Positions 42,905 through 50,491 of a DNA stretch of 64,000 nt are shown piece by piece. Below the pieces are notes generated by a model. The model did not search any database and was not told the DNA's origin. It worked only from the letters and a program-made list of their open reading frames with translations. This stretch comes from Bog-756 sp963713625 (GTDB lineage: Bacteria; Actinomycetota; Acidimicrobiia; Acidimicrobiales; RAAP-2). The stretch is taken from the NCBI GenBank assembly GCA_963713625.1, contig CAVQMN010000004.1, positions 806,001-870,000 on the forward strand. The letters are read 5' to 3'. The position numbers and the translations under genes were made by a program. Within the stretch, counting starts at the first letter, position 1. Every line of letters starts with the position of its first letter.

Positions 42905-45586
42905 TCAGCCGGGCTGGGGCATGCTGTCCAGCCTGGCCGTGGCGAGCTCGAAGGGACGCAACTCGAAGGAGCTCTCGAACGCCTTCTGCGGGTAGCCCCG
43001 GAGGTCGACCAGCCAGCCGGCATGCCCTTCGATGGTCACCGTCGTCGTTTCGGATCCGGGGTTGAAGACCCGGACCTCGATGGCCCCGGCGTTCCTGCGC
43101 ACTGCGCTGACCTCCGCGCCACTGACGTTGAGCGCGCTGCCGGTCGTCGGACGGGTGCCTCCGCCCGGGCTGGTCAGCACCTCGAGTGGAAGCAGGATGT
43201 CGTCGGCCAGGGCGTAGGGGTCATCGACGTCGAAGCCCAACGCATAGTGCAACGAGACACGCCGACCCGTCATCTGCAGCCCCTCGACGGGCGTCAACGG
43301 ACCGGCCGGAAACGGCCGGTAGGCCATCCCGAACCGGGACAGCATGCCGGTCGACCGCGACACGGTCAGCGCCATGGTCGATGCAGCGTCGCCGAGCGGA
43401 CCGGTGGCGATGTCGATGAGCTCGTACTCGCAGACGCCGTCGTGGACCACGGTCAGGCCGCCGGCAGACACGAAGCGGTTGGCCGGGGCGGTGGGCAGGC
43501 CGAACTCCTCGGTCCGACCCTCGGCCGTGAGCCCCCGCTCGACCACCGCGAAGGCGCTCTCGGCCTGCGACGTCCGGGCCGGCTCGGGCAGGGGGAGGTG
43601 CACCCGGAGCCGGTGGTCGCGACTCGGATTCACGAACGACGTGGTGACCCGTACCGCCGGGTCGTCGGCCCGCAGCTCGAGGGTCGTCTCGACCTCAGCG
43701 GTCTGCTCCCCGATCCGGGCCTGGGAGCTTCCGTCCACGTGGTCCGGCCACCGGTAGACCGCATTGATGACCGCCCGGGCCCGCACCGGGCCCGGTTCGA
43801 CGATCCGGACGGTGACTTCTTCGGGCGCATCGACGAAGGAGTCAGCAGAAGGGGGCGAGTAGTTGTACGAATCACCGAGGTCTCCACCGTCGACCAGCCG
43901 GCCGTAGCCGGCAAGACCGTTGACGGCGAAGGTGCCCCGGTCGGCGTCCACGGCGATCGAAACCAGGCCATTGGAGAGCGAGACAGGTTGTCCGGGGTCA
44001 CCGGCGGTCACCGGATGGGTCAGGACCGCCGCCTCGAACGGCCTCCATCCGTAGCCCGGCACGTCGGGGACACGGGCGACGATGCGCCGGGTGGACGGCT
44101 GGTGCAGACCGAAACGGACCAGGGCATCGGGGCGCGCATCGAGACGGGCGTAGATGTCCTGCTTGGCTCGGGCGATGGGTACGTCGGGCCGCTCCTCAGG
44201 CCCTACCGCGAAGGTGATGCCGATGCCGTCCTCGTCTTCTTCCACCACGATGTCCTGCAGCCACATGTCATGATCGATCTGCGGACCCTGGACCATGCCG
44301 AGCAGGGAACGGACCGTGTCAGCCTCGAGCTCCCGCAACCCCCGGGGACCCGTGTGCTCCGAGAGCACCTGCTCATCGGGGCCGGGTGGCTCCTCTGCGC
44401 TGACCACCAGCTCCACCACACCCGGCCGAGTCCGGGCCGCGGCGTTGAGCACGAACGGACCGGCCCCGGCCAGTGACCGGGCCAACGAGTCGGTGGCCCG
44501 CCGGGCCAGTCCGGCGGCGATGGTGCGCGCCTCGGCATAACGGTGCAGGACGGCATCGACGACCTCGTCCACCGAGCATGCACAGATGGAGTCGTGGGCC
44601 GAGTTGCGCACCATCTCCTTCCAGGCCGTGTCGAGCAGCGCCTGCGGCCAGTCCGAGCGCTCCTGGAACAGCGCGGCGAGGGGCTCGGCCCGCTGTTCCA
44701 GCTCCCGCGCCGCCATCGCCCCCGAGCGCTTGACATCGACCCGATTCGAGGTGACGCCCATCAACATGTCGGCGCGGAAGCCCGAACGGAGCTCCCCCTT
44801 CCAGTGCTCCAGACCTTCGACGGGCGCCGAAGCCAGGTACTCGGACAGCGGCATGATCTCGAACTCCAGGTCGCCCTGGAGATCGTTGGCCTCGGCCACG
44901 ACCCGGCCCAACCACGGCTGCGGCATCAGATGGTCGGAGCCGTTCATGACCAGAAGATCGCCGATGACGAAGCTCCCGACCTCGTCGAGGTGGTCGGCCA
45001 CCCGTTGCACGAGCGCCTTGGCATCATCGGGAAGCGCGGCCCCGTTGCTGTAGCCGACGGGCAGGTACTCCGCCCGCACGGTGGAACCGTCGGGTGCCTC
45101 CCAGAAGAACCCGCTCTTGGTGATGGCCGAGGGCACCCCGCGCCACACGACGGCATGGGCGAACCCGCTCAGACGGAGGATCTGGGGCATCTGGGCAATG
45201 TGGCCGAACATGTCGGGCAGGTAGCCGATGTCCATGGTGCCGCCGAAGGATGCGCCACGGACGAGGCCCATCTGCAGGTTGCGGATGATGGTCTCCCCCG
45301 TGGCCAGGAACTCGTCCATCAGGATGTACCAGGGGCCCATGCCGACCCGCCCCGCGGCCGCCAGCGCGCGCAACCGCCCCTCCACCTCCGGGCGCACCTC
45401 GAGGTAGTCGTCGACCACGGCCATCTGCCCGTCGAGCATGAAGTACGGATAGCTGTCGTCCGATTCGAGCAGGGGCACGAGGGCGTCGAACATGTCAACC
45501 AGATTGAGACGGAATTCCTGGTACGGCTTGTACCACTCGCGGTCCCAGTGGGTATGGGGAACGAGGACGACGCGCCGGGCTGTCAT
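42905..45586 (-). CDS. Glycoside hydrolase family 38 (alpha-mannosidase type)
   Basis: An 893-residue cytosolic enzyme (no signal peptide). The N-terminal catalytic domain begins VVLVPHTHWDREWYKPYQEFR with the zinc ligands His and Asp. The nucleophile Asp is in GYLPDMFGHIAQMPQIL, and a further zinc His in MNGSDHLMPQPW. A helical mid-domain (RNSAHDSICACSVDEVVDAVLHRY) and large C-terminal beta-sandwiches follow, including the substrate-facing LGDSYNYSPP loop. It should release mannose or act on mannosyl-glycerate-like compounds. The ATG is preceded by TAATGT at leaderless spacing; a longer frame is rejected. Confidence 0.93.
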   Translation of the reverse strand: MTARRVVLVPHTHWDREWYKPYQEFRLNLVDMFDALVPLLESDDSYPYFMLDGQMAVVDDYLEVRPEVEGRLRALAAAGRVGMGPWYILMDEFLATGETIIRNLQMGLVRGASFGGTMDIGYLPDMFGHIAQMPQILRLSGFAHAVVWRGVPSAITKSGFFWEAPDGSTVRAEYLPVGYSNGAALPDDAKALVQRVADHLDEVGSFVIGDLLVMNGSDHLMPQPWLGRVVAEANDLQGDLEFEIMPLSEYLASAPVEGLEHWKGELRSGFRADMLMGVTSNRVDVKRSGAMAARELEQRAEPLAALFQERSDWPQALLDTAWKEMVRNSAHDSICACSVDEVVDAVLHRYAEARTIAAGLARRATDSLARSLAGAGPFVLNAAARTRPGVVELVVSAEEPPGPDEQVLSEHTGPRGLRELEADTVRSLLGMVQGPQIDHDMWLQDIVVEEDEDGIGITFAVGPEERPDVPIARAKQDIYARLDARPDALVRFGLHQPSTRRIVARVPDVPGYGWRPFEAAVLTHPVTAGDPGQPVSLSNGLVSIAVDADRGTFAVNGLAGYGRLVDGGDLGDSYNYSPPSADSFVDAPEEVTVRIVEPGPVRARAVINAVYRWPDHVDGSSQARIGEQTAEVETTLELRADDPAVRVTTSFVNPSRDHRLRVHLPLPEPARTSQAESAFAVVERGLTAEGRTEEFGLPTAPANRFVSAGGLTVVHDGVCEYELIDIATGPLGDAASTMALTVSRSTGMLSRFGMAYRPFPAGPLTPVEGLQMTGRRVSLHYALGFDVDDPYALADDILLPLEVLTSPGGGTRPTTGSALNVSGAEVSAVRRNAGAIEVRVFNPGSETTTVTIEGHAGWLVDLRGYPQKAFESSFELRPFELATARLDSMPQPG

Positions 45587-45593
45587 GGGCGCC

Positions 45594-45599
45594 ACATTA
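45594..45599 (-). promoter_or_regulatory. -10 box TAATGT, leaderless start
   Basis: Reading leftward, TAATGT ends seven bases before the mannosidase ATG; no ribosome-binding site is present. Confidence 0.5.
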
Positions 45600-45711
45600 G
45601 GACGTGGGGAGCGCCCCGGCCCGGGGCCCGGCCCGGCGGAAAGCATCCGGCTGTACGTGCGGGTCGGTTAGCCTCCCCCAGAGCGGCAGTCGAACCCAAC
45701 AAAGGCGGTGC

Positions 45712-46533
45712 GTGGTGAGCGTTTTCCTCGGAGCGGTCACAATGACGGTTCCTCAAGTCACCGGCGGCGCCGTCTCCGGCTACCAGTCAGGATCGTCATC
45801 CATTTCGGAGGGCATCGGCAGCGGCTCGTCGGGGATCATCCCCTCAGCCCTCGGCGTGTCGTCGGTCGTCGGTGCGCTGGTCGAGGTGGCAGCCATCGCG
45901 GCCACGCTCTCACTGGTCGGCATCATCATCATCGCCGTCGTGGCCAATCGGGCCGAACCTGATCCGACCGGCCGGCGACCCCACTCCGTCTACTTCTTCA
46001 TGGTGGCCTTCGTGACCATCACGACGACCATCTTCGGCTCGGCCCTCGTCGTGGCCTCCCTGCTGTGGCTCACGGCCAGCCACACGTCGTCGGCCGGCCA
46101 CGCCATTGCCCGGCTTCTGCTCGTCAGCGTGCTCATCACGCTGGTCAGCGCAGCTCTACTGGTCATCCACCTCCGACGCGGTCTGGACCTGGCCCGGGCC
46201 GATGCTTCTGCGACCGGCCCATCGCGTCGGGTGGGACAGAGCTACGTGTCCGTGGTCGCCTTCGTCTCGATGTTGGTGCTCCTCATCACCGCCATCCTCG
46301 CGCTCTATCTCGTCTTCGCCCTCGCGGCTCCATCGACGTTCGGTTCTTTCGGCGGCCGGGCATGGACCGGCCGCATCCTTGTCGAAACGGCCTACCTCGC
46401 CCTGGTTGCCGTCATCGTGGCCCGGATCCACAGCACACTTCTCGTGCCGGGATTGGGGATCTTCGGCCGCGGCGGTGGCCCATCGGGAGTTCCCGAAGCC
46501 GGCCTCCCGTCACCGATCCCGCCCCTCGCCTGA
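45712..46533 (+). CDS. Hypothetical multi-pass membrane protein
   Basis: A 273-residue protein. A Ser/Gly-rich N-terminal ~45 residues is followed by five or so predicted helices (VEVAAIAATLSLVGIIIIAVVA, SVYFFMVAFVTITTTIFGSALVVASLLWL, ARLLLVSVLITLVSAALLVIHL, YVSVVAFVSMLVLLITAILALYLVFALA, ILVETAYLALVAVIVARI). Loops are short and basic on one side. No family recognised. The start is one of two adjacent GTG codons after AAAGG. It is divergent from the mannosidase. Confidence 0.8.
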   Translation: MVSVFLGAVTMTVPQVTGGAVSGYQSGSSSISEGIGSGSSGIIPSALGVSSVVGALVEVAAIAATLSLVGIIIIAVVANRAEPDPTGRRPHSVYFFMVAFVTITTTIFGSALVVASLLWLTASHTSSAGHAIARLLLVSVLITLVSAALLVIHLRRGLDLARADASATGPSRRVGQSYVSVVAFVSMLVLLITAILALYLVFALAAPSTFGSFGGRAWTGRILVETAYLALVAVIVARIHSTLLVPGLGIFGRGGGPSGVPEAGLPSPIPPLA

Positions 46534-46616
46534 TCGCTGATCGGGCCGACGGCCGAGCGGCCCCCATGGCCCCGGGCCCGGGAGGGGGCAAGAGGCAGCG
46601 ATCGCCGACGGCATCG

Positions 46617-46622
46617 TAGAGT
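46617..46622 (+). promoter_or_regulatory. -10 box TAGAGT, leaderless start
   Basis: TAGAGT ends six bases before the ATG of the LLM oxidoreductase; no ribosome-binding site is visible. Confidence 0.5.
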
Positions 46623-46628
46623 CCGGTC

Positions 46629-47600
46629 ATGCTCTTCGGACTCCGTTACGACTTCCGCAACCCGGCCTTTGCCGGGACCTCCATGGCCGACCGATATGCC
46701 GCCGCCCTCGACATGGCCGCCTGGGCCGATGCGCTCGGTGCCGTGTCCATCGCCATCTCCGAGCATCACGGGTCGGCCGACGGCTACCTCCCGAGCCCCC
46801 TTCCGATGATTGCCGCCATGGCTGCACGGACCACGAGCGTCCGGTTCATGGTGGCGGCGCTGATCGCCCCGTTCCACGATCCGCTCAGACTGGCCGAGGA
46901 CATGGTCGTTCTCGACAACCTCAGCCGGGGTCGAGTCGATCTCATCGTGGCCGGCGGCTACGTGCACGAGGAGTTCGCCATGTTCGACGTGCCCATGAAC
47001 GAACGCGGCAAACGGGTGGTCGAGACGGTGGCCACCCTGAAGGCGGCCTTCTCGGGCGGGCCCTTCGAGTTTCGTGGCCGTCCGGTCCAGATCACCCCGC
47101 CCCCCTTCAGCCCGGGCGGCCCCGCCATCATGCTGGGAGGTAGTTCCAAGCCCGCCGCCGAGCGCGCCGCCCGCATCGCCGACGGCTTCCTGCCCACCGA
47201 CCCCGAGGTCTGGCCCTACTACGTTGACGCCGTCGTCCGTCTGGGCCGCCCCGACCCGGGGCCCTGCCCCATCGGCCAGCCCGAAACGGTGGCTCTGGCC
47301 GAGGATTCCGAGCTCGGGTGGGAGCGGATGGCCCCCTATTTCCTGCACGAGATGAACGCCTACGGCGCCTGGCAGGCCCAGGACGATATCGCCAGCCCCT
47401 ACCGCACCGTGGTCGACATCGATGAGTTGCGGGCCAGTGGGAACTACCGGGTGCTCACACCGGCGGAGATGGTCGAGGAGCAGCGGGGATCGCCCTTCCC
47501 GTTTGCCATGTTCCACCCGCTCTGCGGGGGTATGCCCATCGACCTTGCCTGGTCGAGCCTGCGTCTCTTTGAGGAACAGGTGCTGCCCGCCTTCCGATGA
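46629..47600 (+). CDS. LLM-class flavin-dependent oxidoreductase (bacterial-luciferase-like)
   Basis: A 323-residue TIM barrel: MLFGLRYDFRNPAF at the start, GAVSIAISEHHGSADGYLPSPLPMIAAMAART (the EHH near the flavin), VRFMVAALIAPFHDPLRLAEDMVVLDNLSRGRVDLIVAGGY, and IMLGGSSKPAAERAARIADGFLP. It should be a flavin monooxygenase or reductase acting on an aliphatic or aromatic substrate. It is more luciferase-like than the F420-type protein at 34.5 kb. Apparently leaderless. Confidence 0.92.
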   Translation: MLFGLRYDFRNPAFAGTSMADRYAAALDMAAWADALGAVSIAISEHHGSADGYLPSPLPMIAAMAARTTSVRFMVAALIAPFHDPLRLAEDMVVLDNLSRGRVDLIVAGGYVHEEFAMFDVPMNERGKRVVETVATLKAAFSGGPFEFRGRPVQITPPPFSPGGPAIMLGGSSKPAAERAARIADGFLPTDPEVWPYYVDAVVRLGRPDPGPCPIGQPETVALAEDSELGWERMAPYFLHEMNAYGAWQAQDDIASPYRTVVDIDELRASGNYRVLTPAEMVEEQRGSPFPFAMFHPLCGGMPIDLAWSSLRLFEEQVLPAFR

Positions 47601-47624
47601 TGGCCGAGCCGCCGGGGACGGCAA

Positions 47625-47639
47625 GACCGGCGACCGGTC
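47625..47639. terminator. Small hairpin after the LLM gene
   Basis: GACCGG-CGA-CCGGTC, 25 bases after the stop and facing a convergent gene. Weak evidence; no T-run. Confidence 0.3.
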
Positions 47640-47770
47640 CGGATGGGAAGCCTCCTGGTCGAAGTACCGTCGGAGCCCACGGTTCACGGCAGGGAACGAG
47701 GACGGGCCATTGGTTGACCGACAGGGTGAGGGTGCCGAGGACAGCGCGGTGCGGGCCGCCACTTGTTCCC

Positions 47771-47797
47771 TCATGACCCGTCATGACGCATCATGAC
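47771..47797. repeat. Three TCATGAC copies at exact 10-bp spacing
   Basis: TCATGAC starts at 47771, 47781 and 47791. Its core TCATGA is self-complementary, and the last copy supplies the stop codon of the leftward RibD-C gene. Ten-base phasing places the copies on one face of the helix. Confidence 0.7.
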
Positions 47798-48381
47798 CCA
47801 GGGCGGTACGTGGCGATGATGACCCCGGTGGAGGTTGTGGTGCTGTCAATGAGCACCAACGGGACGTCGGCGCCGTCCGGGAAGAGCCGCAGCCCACCGC
47901 CGAGGAGCACCGGATGGATCAGCAGCAGGTACTCGTCGACGAGGCCGCCGAGGATCAACGTGTGGAGCAACTCCCCGCTCCCCAGCACGCGTAGGTTCCG
48001 ATCATCCGGCAGCTCCTGCTTCAGCCGGGCCACGGCCTCAGCGCCGTCTCCGCTGAGCAGCGTGGAATTCATCCACGGGAGAGGCTCGGACAGTGTGTTC
48101 GACACCACGTACTTGTCGGCCTGATTGAGCCGCTCAGTGTACGGATTGGGCTGTGGCGCATTCGGCCATACCTCGAAGAAGTGCTCGTAGGTCCGTCGAC
48201 CCAGCAGCAGTGATCCCTGGCCTGTCATCTCCCGGCCCATTCTCCGGCCCATTTCCTCATCGCCGTAGGGCACCGCCCACCCGCCACGCCGGAAGCCGCC
48301 GCGTCGATCCTCATCGGGGGCGGCCGGCGACTGCATGACGCCGTCGAGGGAGATGTTGTTCACGACCACGAGTCGACTCAT
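47791..48381 (-). CDS. Dihydrofolate reductase family protein (RibD C-terminal domain)
   Basis: A 196-residue protein of the RibD-C/DHFR-like fold: RLVVVNNISLDGVMQSPAAPDEDRRGG, GSLLLGRRTYEHFFEVWP, KYVVSNTLSEPLPWMNSTLLSGDGAEAVARLKQ, VLGSGELLHTLILGGLVDEYLLLIHPVLLGGGLRLF. Stand-alone members are NAD(P)H-dependent reductases of unknown substrate. The ATG follows AGGAGGC. A palindrome lies just upstream. Confidence 0.92.
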   Translation of the reverse strand: MSRLVVVNNISLDGVMQSPAAPDEDRRGGFRRGGWAVPYGDEEMGRRMGREMTGQGSLLLGRRTYEHFFEVWPNAPQPNPYTERLNQADKYVVSNTLSEPLPWMNSTLLSGDGAEAVARLKQELPDDRNLRVLGSGELLHTLILGGLVDEYLLLIHPVLLGGGLRLFPDGADVPLVLIDSTTTSTGVIIATYRPGS

Positions 48382-48403
48382 CCGTCCTGCCTCCTTGCGC
48401 CTT

Positions 48404-48418
48404 TTCGGTGGCACCGAA
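48404..48418. promoter_or_regulatory. Perfect inverted repeat TTCGGTG-G-CACCGAA
   Basis: A 7-1-7 palindrome 22 bases upstream of the RibD-C gene start. It is a candidate operator, with no regulator assigned. Confidence 0.4.
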
Positions 48419-48590
48419 CGATAGAAAACCTGCATCCGACATGGAAACTGACGAACCACGGCCCGGAAACCCAAGAGAAGTCCGACTTCCGTGTGGGACC
48501 TACCCGATCGATCGTGCTCCCATTCACCGAAACCGCGGGCACCCCGGCCAAGGAATCACCGCGCTCCCCGTTCGAAGGAGCGACGACCGT

Positions 48591-49679
48591 CTATCCGGCG
48601 GCGGGCTCGATCGAAACAGCCTGACGCCGAGGGCTCATCTTCATGAAGCGGAGCACGTCCAGGCCGTCCCGGACCAGATCCCGACTCGTCTCCTCGTCAA
48701 CGCCTTCCAGAAGCTGGACCCGAATCCCCTCCGGCGAGAACCGCCATGTTCCCGCGATCCGGCCGGATGAGAGCACGGTGGCCCGGAAGATTCCGTTGGT
48801 CGTGACCACCGACCGGTGCGAACCGACCCACATTTCCCGGGATGCCCATCCGTGGAGAATGGGATCGAAGGGTCCGAGCAACCGGCCCGGCGGGAGCTCG
48901 GGAAGGCGGGCGGCCCGTCTCCGAAGGACAGCGTTCTCCCCGCGTGGTCGAATCCGGTCGGCCAGCACGCTGAAGCCCAGCCGGGCGTGGCCGAGGGTGA
49001 TCCCAGCCCATTTGGCCAGATCCGCGGGCCCGGCCGGTCCATGACCTTGGAGATACCGCCTAGCCAGTCGGCCGAGGCCATCGGTGTGTTCGGCGGCGGG
49101 CGGAGGATGACCGAGCCAGGCTTCCACGGACACGAAGGCGTGGTCCGATCCGCGCATCGGCCCCCTCACGATGAGACCCCGGTGGCTCGCCGTGCCCAAC
49201 AGGTAGACCAGGGTCTGCCCGTCGGTCAGACTCCTGGGGAGATCGAGCCGATCCTTGAGGTCCCGCCGGGCCAGAGGACCTTCCGCCTTCAGGGTTTCAA
49301 CGATCACGTCGACGGCTCGCCGGGCCTGGCCGTCACTCACCCCGAGCTGTCGCAGTCGATGGCTCAGGGCTGAAGCCGTGCGTGGTGCCGTCAACGGGTG
49401 AAGCCACCAGTAGTCCTCCGTCCGAACGAGGTGGAGGGTCCCTCGATTGAGCCACGTCACCACCAGCCGACGGTCGTTCAGGGCATCGTCGACGTCCTGG
49501 ACGGACAGCCCCCGTGTACGGCTGCGAATGGCGAGCCTGCAACCCCGATCATCCTGGGCCTGCACCGCGAGAATGCGCCCGACGACGTCCTCGGCCGAGT
49601 CGCCGCCGGGGCCGGCGAGCTGCTGCGAGGTGAGGCGCTCGAGGCGCACGGTCGCAGTCGCGACCGGCGCGTCACTCAT
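48591..49679 (-). CDS. Winged-helix DNA-binding protein, AlkZ/YcaQ-like (HTH_42)
   Basis: A 362-residue protein of the HTH_42 family. It has three winged-helix units plus a C-terminal beta domain: RLTSQQLAG near the start, GRILAVQAQDDRGCRLAIRSR, WLNRGTLHLVRTEDYWWLHPL, ARRYLQGHGPAGPADLAKWAGI, ILHGWASREMWV. The AVQAQ segment matches the QxQ catalytic motif of AlkZ-type DNA glycosylases, which remove alkylated bases or unhook crosslinks. A DNA-repair role is therefore plausible but unproven. It is the third gene of an operon behind an ArsR regulator and a small membrane protein. Confidence 0.85.
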   Translation of the reverse strand: MSDAPVATATVRLERLTSQQLAGPGGDSAEDVVGRILAVQAQDDRGCRLAIRSRTRGLSVQDVDDALNDRRLVVTWLNRGTLHLVRTEDYWWLHPLTAPRTASALSHRLRQLGVSDGQARRAVDVIVETLKAEGPLARRDLKDRLDLPRSLTDGQTLVYLLGTASHRGLIVRGPMRGSDHAFVSVEAWLGHPPPAAEHTDGLGRLARRYLQGHGPAGPADLAKWAGITLGHARLGFSVLADRIRPRGENAVLRRRAARLPELPPGRLLGPFDPILHGWASREMWVGSHRSVVTTNGIFRATVLSSGRIAGTWRFSPEGIRVQLLEGVDEETSRDLVRDGLDVLRFMKMSPRRQAVSIEPAAG

Positions 49680-49704
49680 GACCTCAGCGCTGCGAGGTGA
49701 CCGG

Positions 49705-49965
49705 TCAATCCACTTCGGCCAGCATCTTCTCAAGGACCTCGACGCGACCATTCAGGGTCGTCACCGTGGACCGCAGTTCCCGCAGTTCCCGGTCGCTTCC
49801 TTCGAGTGACCGCACGGACCGGTCGGAGAGGTCACGGTACTCCTGCTCCTTTCCGATGGCGGCCCGAGACTTCCAGATCGAGGTCACCGGCCACAGAACA
49901 GCCGCGATCAACAAGAACACGAACGCCAACGACCCGAAGGTCCACCACATTCCACTGTCAGCCAT
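49705..49965 (-). CDS. Small membrane protein with coiled coil
   Basis: An 86-residue protein: one N-terminal transmembrane helix (WWTFGSLAFVFLLIAAVLWPV) then a charged coiled coil (EQEYRDLSDRSVRSLEGSDRELRELRSTVTTLNGRVEVLEKMLAEVD). The ATG follows GGAGAGAG and overlaps the ArsR gene by eight bases, so it is cotranscribed. The function is unknown. Confidence 0.82.
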   Translation of the reverse strand: MADSGMWWTFGSLAFVFLLIAAVLWPVTSIWKSRAAIGKEQEYRDLSDRSVRSLEGSDRELRELRSTVTTLNGRVEVLEKMLAEVD

Positions 49966-50314
49966 TTCGACTCTCTCCTTTGTTCTCGGCGACGGTCACC
50001 GTCGCGGCTGCTGTTGCGATGAGACTCGGTGTGAGGTTCCAGGAGAAAGGCGCCACGTCGTAGAACTTCATCGACTTGCCGTCCTCGGAGAGCTCCAGGA
50101 CCGAGGAAACCAGTCCGGCCTGCTCCAGCTTGCGCAAGTGGATCTGCAGCAGGGGTCTGCTGATCTGGAGCTCCCGTGCCATCTGACTGACGTATTTCCG
50201 ACCCTCGACCAGCACGCCCAATACCCGGAGGCGGTGAGGATTGGCCAGAGCATGAAGGACTCCGAGCAACTCGTCGCCCGAAATGGGCGGATGTGTCCGG
50301 TGGGTCGTTGCCAT
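49958..50314 (-). CDS. ArsR-type winged-helix regulator
   Basis: A 118-residue regulator: LLGVLHALANPHRLRVLGVLVEGRKYVSQMARELQISRPLLQIHLRKLEQAGLVSSVLELSEDGKSMKFYDV is a complete ArsR winged helix. No clear metal-binding Cys set is visible, so the inducer is not obviously a metal. The ATG at 50314 is preferred over one eight codons upstream because TTGCA repeats overlap and precede it. It heads the three-gene operon and probably represses it. Confidence 0.88.
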   Translation of the reverse strand: MATTHRTHPPISGDELLGVLHALANPHRLRVLGVLVEGRKYVSQMARELQISRPLLQIHLRKLEQAGLVSSVLELSEDGKSMKFYDVAPFSWNLTPSLIATAAATVTVAENKGESRNG

Positions 50315-50338
50315 GCAATCGTTAGTTTGCAGGTGCAA
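50308..50338. promoter_or_regulatory. Paired inverted repeats TTGC-CAT-GCAA and TTGCA-GG-TGCAA
   Basis: Two TTGC/GCAA palindromes (50308-50318 over the start codon, and 50327-50338) with centres about 19-20 bases apart lie at the ArsR gene. They are plausible autoregulatory operators. Confidence 0.5.
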
Positions 50339-50491
50339 GGATCAGTTGTCAAGTGGCGGTCGCCGGAGACCCTCCTCCCCGGGGCAGGACAGGGCACGAG
50401 CCGGGTGAAGGGCGGGGCTGCGGTCGGTGCAACGTCCGGCTATCGGGCGGCCCCGGCTCCCGTACGGGACAGCGACATCGGATATCCGTGA

